Shown piece after piece: positions 7,332-16,039 of a stretch of DNA of 25,954 bases (position 1 is its first letter; the number at the start of each line of letters is the position of its first letter). The stretch comes from JARRRL01 sp037380725 (GTDB lineage Bacteria; Pseudomonadota; Gammaproteobacteria; Pseudomonadales; JANQJO01), in the NCBI GenBank assembly GCA_037380725.1, contig JARRRL010000026.1, positions 1 through 25,954 on the forward strand, read 5' to 3'. The notes under the pieces are model-generated. The model did no database searches. It worked only from the letters and a program-made list of their open reading frames with translations, and had not been told where the DNA came from. Made by a program: the position numbers and the translations under genes.

Positions 7332-8585
7332 ATGCAGAAATATTCCGGATTCGGATTGCTCAAACACTCCCTGACTTACCACGAAAACTGGCAGCGAGTA
7401 TGGCGCAATCCCAAGCCCAAAAGGAAATACGATGTCATCATCGTGGGCGGTGGCGGCCACGGCCTGGCAACAGCCTACTATCTGGCCAAGGTGCATAACA
7501 TCACCAACGTCGCCGTGGTCGAGAAAGGCTACCTGGGCGGTGGTAACACGGCGAGAAACACCACCATCGTGCGTTCCAACTACCTGTGGGACGAAGCGGC
7601 GCTGCTTTACGAACACGCCATGAAACTCTGGGAAGGCATGTCGCAAGACCTGAACTACAACGTCATGTTCTCCCAACGCGGCGTACTAAACCTCGGCCAC
7701 ACCCTGCAGGACATGCGCGACATTCAGCGCCGCGTAAACGCCAATCGTCTCAACGGTATCGACGGTGAAGTGCTGGACACCCAAGGCGTACAGGAAATCG
7801 TGCCGATTATGGATTGCTCCGCCAATGCCCGTTACCCGGTGTTGGGTGCATCCTGGCAACCCCGCGCCGGTGTTGCCCGTCACGACGCCGTCGCCTGGGG
7901 CTACGCCCGAGCCGCCGATGCCATTGGCGTGGACTTGATCCAGCAGTGCGAAGTCGACGACATCCTCATCGAGGACGGCGCCGCCATCGGCGTCAGCACC
8001 AAACAGCACGGCAACATCTATGGTTCCCGCATCGGCTGCGTCGTGGCCGGTAATTCCGGCGTTCTCGCCAAGATGGCCGGTTTTGAACTGCCCATCGAAT
8101 CCCATCCGTTGCAAGCCCTGGTCTCCGAGCCAATCCGTCCGATTCTAGACACCGTGGTTATGTCCAACCACGTGCATGGCTATATTTCCCAGTCCGACAA
8201 GGGCGACCTCGTGATCGGTGCCGGTATCGATGGTTACAACGGTTACGGCCAGCGCGGTTCCTACCCCACTGTCGAGCACACCTTGCAAGCCATTATCGAG
8301 ATGTTCCCCATCTTCAGCCGGGTGCGGATGAACCGCCAGTGGGGCGGTATTGTCGACACCTGTCCAGATGCCTGTCCGATTATTTCCGACACCCCGGTTG
8401 AAAATCTCTTTTTCAACTGCGGCTGGGGCACTGGCGGTTTCAAGGCGACTCCCGGTTCGGGCCATGTGTTCGCGGCCACCCTGGCCAAGGGCGTGGCACA
8501 CGAACTGGCCAAACCGTTCTCCATGTTCCGCTTCCACAACGGAGCTTTGATCGACGAACACGGCGCCGCTGGCGTGGCACACTGA
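7332..8585 (+). CDS. soxB: Sarcosine oxidase, beta subunit (SoxB)
   Basis: A 417-residue flavoprotein and catalytic subunit of heterotetrameric sarcosine oxidase, which oxidises the methyl-amine bond of sarcosine to give glycine, hydrogen peroxide and methylene-THF. The FAD-binding Rossmann motif GGGGHGLATAYYLA starts at residue 39. His184, in GVARHDAVAWGYARAA, aligns by motif with the histidine that carries covalent FMN at the interface with SoxA in characterised enzymes (from memory of the family). The length is normal. GAGGA precedes the ATG. It heads soxBDAG, with soxD 13 bp downstream, and the operator-like block upstream suggests induction together with glyA. Confidence 0.97.
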   Translation: MQKYSGFGLLKHSLTYHENWQRVWRNPKPKRKYDVIIVGGGGHGLATAYYLAKVHNITNVAVVEKGYLGGGNTARNTTIVRSNYLWDEAALLYEHAMKLWEGMSQDLNYNVMFSQRGVLNLGHTLQDMRDIQRRVNANRLNGIDGEVLDTQGVQEIVPIMDCSANARYPVLGASWQPRAGVARHDAVAWGYARAADAIGVDLIQQCEVDDILIEDGAAIGVSTKQHGNIYGSRIGCVVAGNSGVLAKMAGFELPIESHPLQALVSEPIRPILDTVVMSNHVHGYISQSDKGDLVIGAGIDGYNGYGQRGSYPTVEHTLQAIIEMFPIFSRVRMNRQWGGIVDTCPDACPIISDTPVENLFFNCGWGTGGFKATPGSGHVFAATLAKGVAHELAKPFSMFRFHNGALIDEHGAAGVAH

Positions 8586-8598
8586 GAGGAAGGCAAGC

Positions 8599-8901
8599 AT
8601 GTTTTATATCTATTGTCCTTATTGTGGCGAACACCGGGAAGAAGAGGAGTTCCACGCCAAAGGCCAGGCGCACCTCCCCCGTCCAGAGAACCCGGACGAA
8701 TGCAGTGACGAGGAATGGGGGAACTACCTCTATTTCCGCACCAACCCCCGCGGTTTGCACCACGAGATCTGGGTGCACGCCACTGGCTGTCGTAAGTTCT
8801 TCAATGCCACACGCGACACCCAAACGTACGAGATCAAGGAAACCTACCGGATGGGCGAAGCCCCCCGGGTAACTCAACCCTCCGTTACCGAGCAGTCTTG
8901 A
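8599..8901 (+). CDS. soxD: Sarcosine oxidase, delta subunit (SoxD)
   Basis: A 100-residue small subunit that binds zinc and has a structural role in the sarcosine oxidase heterotetramer. Ligands are visible: Cys6 and Cys9 (CPYC), His60 and Cys64 (HATGC), one residue off from the Cys6/Cys9/His59/Cys63 set known from crystallised enzymes. A strong ribosome site (GAGGAAGG) lies before the ATG. The stop is 11 bp before the soxA start, so translation is probably coupled. Size and charged composition are typical of the family. Confidence 0.95.
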   Translation: MFYIYCPYCGEHREEEEFHAKGQAHLPRPENPDECSDEEWGNYLYFRTNPRGLHHEIWVHATGCRKFFNATRDTQTYEIKETYRMGEAPRVTQPSVTEQS

Positions 8902-8912
8902 GAGGCGACGCC

Positions 8913-11900
8913 ATGACCCAGACCAACCGTCTCAACAACGGCGGCCGTATCGACCGCGGCCAGCCGCTCAGCTTCCAGTTCAACGGTCGCACTTATCAGG
9001 GATATAAGGGCGATACGCTGGCTTCTGCCCTGCTCGCCAACGGCGTGAATGTGGTGGGCCGTAGCTTCAAATACAGCCGGGCGCGCGGCATCGTCTCCGC
9101 CGGAGCCGAAGAGCCAAATGCAGTCTTCCAATTGGGTGCAACCGAGGCCACTCAGGTGCCAAACGTCCGCGCCACCCAGCAGGAGTTGTTCGATGGGCTG
9201 GTCAGCCAACCCACCAGCGGCTGGCCAAGCGTAAATTTCGATTTCATGGGTATCTTCAGCAAGGTGTTCGGGCGTGCTCTGCCGCCTGGGTTCTACTACA
9301 AGACCTTTATGTTTCCCCAGGCCGCCTGGGAAACCTACGAAAAATACATTCGTAAAGCCGCCGGTCTGGGTCGCTCGCCCCGCGAGAAAGACGTCGATAT
9401 TTACGATCACGTCAACCAGCATACCGATGTGCTGATTGTCGGTGCCGGTCCGGCTGGGCTGTCTGCTGCCTTGTCCGCCGCCCGCGCCGGCGCTCGAGTG
9501 ATCCTAGCGGATGAGCAGTCCGAAATGGGCGGTTCTCTGCTGAACGGGCATGATGTTCTGAACGGCCAACCCGCCACCGAGTGGGTGCAAAGCGTGTTGG
9601 AGGAACTGGCCGGATACGACCATGTTCAGTTACTGCCCCGCGCAACGGTGAATGGCTATCACGACCACAATTTCCTGACCATTCACGAACGCCTAACCGA
9701 TCACCTGGGTGATCGCGCCGCGCCCTACACCGCGCGCCAGCGCCTGCACCGGGTTCGCGCCAAATGGGTCATCCAGGCCACCCGTGCTCACGAACGACCT
9801 CTGGTTTATGGCAACAATGAAGTTCCCGGAAGAATGATCTCGTCGGCGTTGTCGACCTACATCAACCGGTTATGCCGTGGTGCCGGGCCATCGTCTTGTA
9901 TTGATGACCACCAACGACCATGCCTACCGGACTGCCTTCGATTGGCAAGACGCCGGGCGTGAGGTGGCCGCCATTGTCGATACCCGCCAGGATGCCAATG
10001 GTTACTATCAGGATGAAGCCCGTCGTCGTGGCATCACATTGATTCAGGGGTACGGCGTCATGGAAGCCCGGGGTAGCAAACGGGTTCAAAGAGCCATACT
10101 CGCCAAACTGGATGCGAAGGGTGACCGGGTCACCGATACCGGTCTGGCGCTCGATTGCGACACCATTGCTTCCTCCGGCGGTTGGAGCCCAGTTGTTCAC
10201 CTGTCCTGTCATACCGGCAGCCGACCAGTATGGCGCGATGACGTGATTGGTTTTGTGCCGGGCGAGACTACACAGAAGCAACTGGTCGCCGGTGCTGTGG
10301 CCGGACACTTCCGCCTGGCGGATTGCCTGAGCGATGGCGCCGAGTTGGGTGCCAAAGCGGCTGCGTTGGCCGGTTTCCCGACCGAAGCTGTGGCCACACC
10401 CAAGATAACGGAACCACAGGAAGCCAAAGCCATGGCCCTGTTCTGCATTCCCCACACCAAACCAAACAGTCGGGCACCGAAGCAATTCGTGGATTTCCAA
10501 ACCGACGTCACCGCCGCTGGTATCGAACTGGCGACGCGTGAAGGCTTTGAATCCATAGAGCACGTCAAGCGTTACACCGCCATGGGTTTTGGTACCGACC
10601 AGGGCAAGCTGGGCAACATCAACGGTATGGCGATTGCCGCCAAGTCGATGAACAAGTCCATTCCCGAAACCGGCACCACGATTTTCCGCCCGAACTACAC
10701 ACCGGTGACGTTCGGTGCCATCGCCGGTCGTCACTGCCGCGATCTGTTCGATCCGATGCGGTATTCGGCCATGCACGAATGGCACGTCAAACACGGCGCC
10801 AAGTTTGAAGATGTCGGTCAGTGGAAGCGCCCCTGGTATTTTCCGAAACCGGGCGAAACCATGCAGCAGGCACTGGACCGCGAATGCACGGCCACACGCG
10901 AAAGCATCGGCATTCTCGACGCGTCCACCTTGGGCAAGATCGATATCCAGGGTAAGGATGCACGCGAGTTCCTGGGCCGGGTTTACACCAATGCCTGGGC
11001 CAAGCTCGGTGTCGGCAAATGCCGATACGGCTTGATGTGTAAGGAAGATGGTATGGTGTTCGACGACGGTGTGACGTCCTGCCTCGGTGAAAACCACTTC
11101 TTGATGACCACCACTACCGGCGGTGCCGCTGGAGTGCTGGAATGGCTAGAATTTTATCACCAGACTGAATGGCCGACGCTTGAAGTTTACTTCAACACCG
11201 TGACCGACCACTGGGCCACCATGGCCATCGCCGGACCAAACGCCCGTAAACTGCTGGCCGAACTGACTGACGATATCGACCTGGATAAAGACAGCTTCAA
11301 GTTCATGGACTGGCGTCAAGGCACCGTAGCCGGCGTACCGGCACGAGTGTTCCGTATTTCGTTCACCGGAGAGCTGTCTTACGAGATCAATGTTCAGGCA
11401 AACTACGGTCTGCATGTGTGGGAAAAATTGTTCGAACACGGCGAGAAATACAATCTGACACCTTACGGCACCGAAACCATGCACATTCTGCGTGCCGAGA
11501 AAGGCTTCATCATCGCCGGACAGGACACCGATGGTTCCGTTCATCCTTACGACCTGGGCTTGAGCTGGGCGGTGAAGGAAGACAAGCCGTTCAGCTTTAT
11601 CGGTAAGCGTGGCATGAAGCGTGAAGACTGCCTGCGCCCGAACCGCAAACAACTGGTCGGTTTGAAAACGCTGGACCCGAAGCGGGTATTGCCCGAAGGT
11701 GCCCAAGCCGTGGATGACCCGAACCAGCCCAAGCCGATGCGCATGCTGGGCCATATCACCTCGAGTTATTACAGTGCCAACCTGGGCCATTCGATCGCCA
11801 TGGGGATGATTCGCAATGGTCATAACCGCATGGGCGAGCGTGTCTTTTACCCGCTGTCAGATGGTTCGGTTGTCGAAGCTGAAATCTGCAGCACTATCTT

Positions 11901-11934
11901 TCTGGACCCAAAAGGAAAGCGCCAAAATGTCTGA
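8913..11934 (+). CDS. soxA: Sarcosine oxidase, alpha subunit (SoxA), split by a frameshift
   Basis: The large subunit, which binds NAD+ and tetrahydrofolate and converts the formaldehyde-level carbon to methylene-THF. The first frame runs 8913-9869 and the second from 9871 to 11934. Removing one T at 9870/9871 (CGGTTATGCC to CGGTATGCC) restores one chain of 1006 residues, normal for SoxA. Domains: an N-terminal ferredoxin-like fold without its cysteines (about 20-100), the dinucleotide motif GAGPAG (177-182), a middle region with KRYTAMGFGTDQGK (about 552), and a C-terminal GcvT-like folate domain from FRPNYTP (about 591). The ATG at 8913 has GAGAGG upstream; an in-frame TTG at 8898 lies inside soxD and lacks one. 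Both halves look under normal constraint, so a sequencing error or a very recent mutation is likely. soxG overlaps its end by 8 bp. Confidence 0.93.
9867..9876 (+). other. Single-base frameshift inside soxA
   Basis: At CGG-TTA-TGC the upstream frame leaves the family sequence (TYINR then LCRGAG, ending at 9962), while the frame shifted by one base continues correctly (YAVVPGHRLVLMTTNDHAY). One surplus T at 9870 or 9871 explains it. There is no long homopolymer or slippery heptamer, so programmed frameshifting is unlikely. Confidence 0.85.
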
Positions 11935-12652
11935 CCTGAATTCCCTGACCGATCAGGCCACTCTGGTGGCCACCATGGACCAGAACCCCACTCAGGATGT
12001 CCCGGCGCGCAGTCCTCTGCACCAGCAGAGCCAGGTGTCGTTGGCGTCTCTCAATGTGGAACCAGGTATCACACTGTGGGAAGAAGCGCTGAAAACCCAT
12101 TTAGTGATCCGGGGTGATGCAGCGGACGACGCCTTCCAGAAAGGCGTGAAAGCCGCCACCGGATTGGCAGTGCCGACACAACTGAGCAGCGCGCAGAATG
12201 AACACTGGACCCTCAGTTGGATTTCGCCCGATGAATGGCTACTGGTCGGACCCGGCACAGAAGCCTTTACCATGGAGCTGGCGCTGCACGAACAATTGAG
12301 CGGTCACTATTCCGTAGTTAACGCGAGTGGCGGTCAGACGCTGGTACGACTGTCGGGCGAGAAGGCACGTGCTGTACTGATGAAAAGCTGTCCTTACGAT
12401 GTGCATGACCGGAACTTCCCGGTTGGCAAGGTGGTCACCACGGTGTTTGCGAAGTCCCAGACGACCTTGCGTCGCTTGGATGAAAACGATTGGGAACTGG
12501 TGGTGCGCCGCAGCTTTGCCGATTACGTCTGGCGTTGGTTGTTGGATGCGAGCCACGAGTTCGGGCTGCGCATTGCGGCGCCTTCAGCATCGCAGAAACA
12601 GTTTTCCACGGCATCGGAGAAACGGTCATCCGCCAGCGCAGTAGCCGGCTGA
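11927..12652 (+). CDS. soxG: Sarcosine oxidase, gamma subunit (SoxG)
   Basis: A 241-residue small subunit that completes the SoxBDAG heterotetramer; its fold resembles the folate-binding GcvT module, but it has a structural role. Family-like stretches include WTLSWISPDEWLLVGP and the C-terminal SFADYVWRWLLDAS. The start chosen is the ATG at 11927, overlapping the soxA stop by 8 bp with AAGGA about 10 bases upstream; the frame stays open further up, but those codons lie inside soxA. The tail after residue 225 is rich in Ser and Ala and low in complexity. It is separated by 10 bp from purU and is surely in the same transcript. Confidence 0.94.
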   Translation: MSDLNSLTDQATLVATMDQNPTQDVPARSPLHQQSQVSLASLNVEPGITLWEEALKTHLVIRGDAADDAFQKGVKAATGLAVPTQLSSAQNEHWTLSWISPDEWLLVGPGTEAFTMELALHEQLSGHYSVVNASGGQTLVRLSGEKARAVLMKSCPYDVHDRNFPVGKVVTTVFAKSQTTLRRLDENDWELVVRRSFADYVWRWLLDASHEFGLRIAAPSASQKQFSTASEKRSSASAVAG

Positions 12653-12662
12653 GGAGAATGCC

Positions 12663-13529
12663 ATGGGTGCCAAAGAAAAACTCTGGATTCTGACAGCCCA
12701 GTGCCCAAGCCGCTTGGGCACGGTGGATGTGGTGACCCGCAGCCTGGCGGAAACCGAAAACTACATTGTGGCGATGAATTCTTTTGATGACAAAGCCACG
12801 GAGATATTTAGTATTCGTGTGGAGTTTCGGGCTCTGGCGGGCGATCAATCCATCGCCCATTTCCGCCAATGTTTTGAAAACCGCGCAATCAGTTTCGAGA
12901 TGCATTGGGAGTTAACGCCACCGGATCACCGCACTCGTACGGCGATCATGGTGTCGAAGTACGATCATTGTTTGAATGATCTGCTCTATCGATATCGTAC
13001 TCATGAGTTGGCGATTGAAATTCCGTTGATTATTTCGAACCATCCGGATTTGAAACCCTTGGCGGATTGGCATGGTATTCCTTATTTCCATGTGCCAGTA
13101 ACGCCGGAGACGAAGCCGGCGCAGGAAGCGAAGGTATGGGATTTAATCAATGAATACCACTGCGAGTTGGTGGTGCTGGCGCGTTACATGCAGGTGTTGT
13201 CGTCGGATATGGCGGCAAGGCTGGATGGCCGGGCGATTAATATCCATCATTCGTTATTGCCGGGTTTCAAGGGGGCGAAACCTTATCACCAGGCCTGGGA
13301 GAAAGGCGTTAAATTGGTGGGTGCGACGGCTCATTATGTGAATGATGATCTGGATGAAGGCCCGATCATTACTCAGTGGGTTCAAGCGGTGGATCACAGC
13401 CATTACCCTGAGGATCTGGTGGCAAAAGGACAGGACATTGAAAGCCAGACGCTCGCCAGAGCCGTGCGATACCACACCGAGAAACGAGTCTTCCTGACCG
13501 GCAAGCGAACGGTTGTGTTTCCCGATTGA
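12663..13529 (+). CDS. purU: Formyltetrahydrofolate deformylase (PurU)
   Basis: A 288-residue enzyme that hydrolyses 10-formyl-THF to formate and THF, regenerating free folate for sarcosine oxidase. It has an N-terminal ACT regulatory domain (about 6-85) and a C-terminal formyltransferase-fold domain. Catalytic residues inferred from the PurN/PurU family are Asn193, His195 (NIHHSLLP) and Asp231 (DDLDEGPII). GAGGAG precedes the ATG, and the gene starts 10 bp after soxG. A purU copy at the end of a soxBDAG operon is also the arrangement in Pseudomonas aeruginosa. It is the last gene of the operon and faces fghA. Confidence 0.96.
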   Translation: MGAKEKLWILTAQCPSRLGTVDVVTRSLAETENYIVAMNSFDDKATEIFSIRVEFRALAGDQSIAHFRQCFENRAISFEMHWELTPPDHRTRTAIMVSKYDHCLNDLLYRYRTHELAIEIPLIISNHPDLKPLADWHGIPYFHVPVTPETKPAQEAKVWDLINEYHCELVVLARYMQVLSSDMAARLDGRAINIHHSLLPGFKGAKPYHQAWEKGVKLVGATAHYVNDDLDEGPIITQWVQAVDHSHYPEDLVAKGQDIESQTLARAVRYHTEKRVFLTGKRTVVFPD

Positions 13530-13559
13530 GCTTTTGTGCTTTTTCTGCCAATGCCCGCA

Positions 13560-13597
13560 CCACCCGCCGTTTCCTCCTCTGAAGGGGCGACGGGTGG
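13560..13597. terminator. Possible terminator between convergent purU and fghA
   Basis: CCACCCG (13560-13566) pairs with CGGGTGG (13591-13597). T-rich sequence built from TTGTT repeats (13611-13640) follows on the plus strand, but only 13 bp later. It is the only stem in the 144-bp gap and is plausible as the purU terminator. Confidence 0.4.
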
Positions 13598-13673
13598 CAC
13601 TAGGCACTACTTGTTGTTGTTTGTTTTGTTGTTTGTTGTGCGCAACGACGAAATGCAAAAACTCCAATTCAAG

Positions 13674-14519
13674 CTATGAGCTGAAGTGCTTGGCATGAAA
13701 CCTTAAATGGTCATCAATAAAACTGGCAATAAAATAGTAGCCATGGTCATAACCCGGCTGCATCCTGAATTCCAGTGGGTAACCCTTTTCTTCAGCCACT
13801 GCGACAAACCGCTCAGGTTTCAGCTGCTTATCCAACACCGGGTCGCCGTCGCCCTGATCCACCAGCATCGGCAAAAATTTTTCAGCATTGCGCATCAATT
13901 CTAAACTGTCGTATTCCTTCCAAGTTTCTACCTTATCACCCAAATAGCCACGAAACGCTTTCTGTCCCCAGGGTACTTCCGTGGGGTTCACAATGGGAGC
14001 GAAGGCTGAAACGGAACGATAGGCATCCGGGTTTTTCAAGGCAATCATCAAGGCACCGTGGCCACCCATGGAATGACCGCAGATCGATTTTTCGCTGCTG
14101 ACCGGAAATTCCGCTTCGACCAGGGCAGGTAATTCCCGGGTGATGTAGTCGTACATTTGGTAATGAGTGCTCCAGGGCGCTTCGGTGGCATTGACGTAGA
14201 AACCAGCGGCCAAACCGAAATCGTCTGCGCCTTCTGGATCGTCAGGTACGTCGTCTCCACGCGGGCTGGTGTCGGGTGCGACGAGGGCGATGTTGAGTTC
14301 TGCCGCAAGGCGTTGAGCGCCGGCTTTTTGCATAAAGTTTTCGTCATTGCAGGTCAGGCCGGAAAGCCAATAGAGGACGGGCACCGGTTCATCGGATGAA
14401 GCCTTGGGCGGCAGGTAGATGGCGAGCCTCATGCTGCAGTTTAGGGTGTTTGAATAGTGGCGGATTTGTTTGTGCCAACCACCGAAGCTTTTGTTGGCGC
14501 TGACGATTTCGACAGTCAT
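13674..14519 (-). CDS. fghA: S-formylglutathione hydrolase (FghA/FrmB)
   Basis: An esterase-fold enzyme of 281 residues that splits S-formylglutathione to formate and glutathione, the second step of glutathione-dependent formaldehyde oxidation. The catalytic triad is visible: nucleophile Ser150 in GHSMGGHGAL, Asp226 in QGDGDPVL and His259 in YDHGYYF. Family landmarks WHKQ near the start and YWLSGLTCNDENF (50-62) are present. I chose the ATG at 14519 (MTVEIVSANKSFGGW), which matches the usual start and has GGGA six bases upstream; an in-frame ATG at 14531 would add four residues but has no ribosome site. It follows adhC in the same direction, with a strong inverted repeat between them. Confidence 0.95.
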   Translation of the reverse strand: MTVEIVSANKSFGGWHKQIRHYSNTLNCSMRLAIYLPPKASSDEPVPVLYWLSGLTCNDENFMQKAGAQRLAAELNIALVAPDTSPRGDDVPDDPEGADDFGLAAGFYVNATEAPWSTHYQMYDYITRELPALVEAEFPVSSEKSICGHSMGGHGALMIALKNPDAYRSVSAFAPIVNPTEVPWGQKAFRGYLGDKVETWKEYDSLELMRNAEKFLPMLVDQGDGDPVLDKQLKPERFVAVAEEKGYPLEFRMQPGYDHGYYFIASFIDDHLRFHAKHFSS

Positions 14520-14549
14520 GGCATTTCCCATTTTGAAAGTTCGAATAGT

Positions 14550-14592
14550 CAGACAAACCGGATTAGGTCAATTGCCTAATCCGGTTTGTCTG
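14550..14592. repeat. Perfect 18-bp inverted repeat between adhC and fghA
   Basis: CAGACAAACCGGATTAGG (14550-14567) and CCTAATCCGGTTTGTCTG (14575-14592) are perfect reverse complements around the 7-nt centre TCAATTG. In the adhC-fghA transcript this would be a very stable hairpin 17 bp after the adhC stop and about 30 bp before the fghA start. No T-tract follows on either strand. Confidence 0.9.
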
Positions 14593-14609
14593 GTGTTGGT
14601 GGTTGGCGA

Positions 14610-15722
14610 TCAAAAGTGGATGACGCTGCGAATGCTTTCGCCTTCATGCATCAGGTCGAACGCTTTGTTAATGTCTTCCAGACCCATGGTGTGGGTGATG
14701 AAATCTTTCAACGGGAACTTTCCGGCAAGATAGTCTTCGACGATACCCGGTAGCTGGGAACGGCCTTTGACGCCACCGAAAGCGGAGCCACGCCAGACGC
14801 GCCCTGTGACCAGTTGAAACGGGCGTGTGCTGATTTCCTGACCGGCACCGGCGACACCGATGATGACGGATTCGCCCCAGCCTTTGTGACAGCACTCCAA
14901 GGCGGAACGCATAACGTTGACGTTACCGATGCATTCGAAGGAGTAGTCGACGCCGCCATCGGTCAGGTCGACAATGACTTCCTGAATGGGGCGATCGTAG
15001 TCGTTGGGATTAATGCAATCGGTCGCACCGAGTTTGCGGGCAAGGTCGAATTTTTTCTCGTTGATGTCGATGACGATAATGCGTCCGGCTTTAGCCATGG
15101 TGGCACCGATAATAGCGGATAATCCAATGCCACCCGCACCGAAAATGGCGACGCTCGCACCCGGTTCCACTTTGGCAGTGTTCATCACGGCACCCATGCC
15201 GGTGGTGACGCCACAACCGAGCAGACACACCTCTTCCAGAGGCGCGGCTTTGTTGACTTTGGCGAGAGAAATTTCCGGCAATACGGTGTATTCAGAAAAG
15301 GTGGAACAGCCCATGTAGTGGTGAATCATTTCACCGCCGATGGAGAACCGGCTGGAGCCGTCCGGCATTAACCCTTTGCCTTGGGTGGCGCGGATTTTCT
15401 GACAGAGATTGGTTTTGCCTGACAGGCAGAATTTGCATTCACCGCATTCGGGAGTGTAGAGCGGAATCACGTGGTCACCGACGGCGACACTGGTCACACC
15501 CTCACCAACGGCTTCGACCACGCCACCGCCTTCGTGGCCCAGAATGGCGGGCCAATTTCCTTCAGGGTCGTCGCCGGAGAGCGTGAAGGCATCCGTGTGG
15601 CAGACACCGGTTGCTACGATGCGAACCAGGACTTCCCCGGCTTTGGGTTCGGCGACATCGACTGCTTCAATGGTCAACGGTTTGCCCGGCCCCCAGGCCA
15701 CGGCCGCTTTGGATTTGATCAT
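14610..15722 (-). CDS. adhC: S-(hydroxymethyl)glutathione dehydrogenase / class III alcohol dehydrogenase
   Basis: A 370-residue zinc- and NAD-dependent dehydrogenase that oxidises the formaldehyde-glutathione adduct to S-formylglutathione. Catalytic zinc ligands are Cys41, His63 and Cys170; structural zinc ligands are Cys93, Cys96, Cys99 and Cys107. The NAD motif FGAGGIG spans 194-200. The start is the ATG at 15722 (MIKSKAAVAW), with GGGAGAG seven bases upstream; an in-frame ATG 15 bp further up lacks this spacing. It pairs with fghA downstream. In this window its obvious formaldehyde sources are GbcAB and sarcosine oxidase. No FrmR-type repressor or MerR-type activator gene is next to it. 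Confidence 0.97.
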   Translation of the reverse strand: MIKSKAAVAWGPGKPLTIEAVDVAEPKAGEVLVRIVATGVCHTDAFTLSGDDPEGNWPAILGHEGGGVVEAVGEGVTSVAVGDHVIPLYTPECGECKFCLSGKTNLCQKIRATQGKGLMPDGSSRFSIGGEMIHHYMGCSTFSEYTVLPEISLAKVNKAAPLEEVCLLGCGVTTGMGAVMNTAKVEPGASVAIFGAGGIGLSAIIGATMAKAGRIIVIDINEKKFDLARKLGATDCINPNDYDRPIQEVIVDLTDGGVDYSFECIGNVNVMRSALECCHKGWGESVIIGVAGAGQEISTRPFQLVTGRVWRGSAFGGVKGRSQLPGIVEDYLAGKFPLKDFITHTMGLEDINKAFDLMHEGESIRSVIHF

Positions 15723-16039
15723 CTGTGGCTCTCCCATTTTTTTGTGTCGTGATAGGTCATCAATGAATGGTGTAGATTTTCACTGCCACACTAGGTGTGT
15801 TTGATGAATCGGCAGTATAAAGTGTTTAAGACCACAGATGTAGGCCAATTATCATCAAGACTACCCCTTTACCCACACGCCGCCGTGAGGGGCTCCAGTG
15901 CTGCCATCACTTTTTCAAATAACAACAAATTTTTAATTATTTTAAAAAAACACCCTGACTCAAGCACGATCCCGATGGGCGCCAACGCATCAGGTACTGT
16001 GCTCACTCACACGTGTAACGCGGTGTGAAAGACGTCACT
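15723..16039. other. adhC upstream / serA downstream intergenic region
   Basis: This 317-bp region has no gene. On the minus strand a TATACT hexamer (15819-15814) is a good -10 candidate for adhC; I saw no convincing -35, which suggests activator dependence. The palindrome CACAC-TAG-GTGTG (15787-15799) sits just downstream of the expected start point. A short TCACAC/GTGTGA stem (16007-16028) and AT-rich sequence (15915-15950) follow serA and could help end its transcript. Confidence 0.5.
15787..15799. promoter_or_regulatory. Palindrome near the adhC transcription start
   Basis: CACAC-TAG-GTGTG is a perfect 5-bp inverted repeat about 15 bp downstream of the putative adhC -10 (TATACT on minus, 15819-15814). 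A repressor bound here would block adhC-fghA transcription. The regulator is not identifiable. Confidence 0.4.

Noticed and set aside
9867..9876. Programmed frameshift in soxA
   Set aside because: There is no slippery heptamer, downstream pseudoknot or internal ribosome-like sequence, and sarcosine oxidase is not known to use recoding.
9862..11097. Long minus-strand open frame of 411 codons
   Set aside because: It lies opposite soxA, whose plus-strand frame shows clear family motifs; the minus frame has no recognisable domain and is a by-product of GC-rich codon use.
15787..15799. FrmR-type binding site
   Set aside because: The palindrome lacks the G-tract pattern expected of that repressor family, and no frmR gene is nearby; recorded only as an unassigned palindrome.
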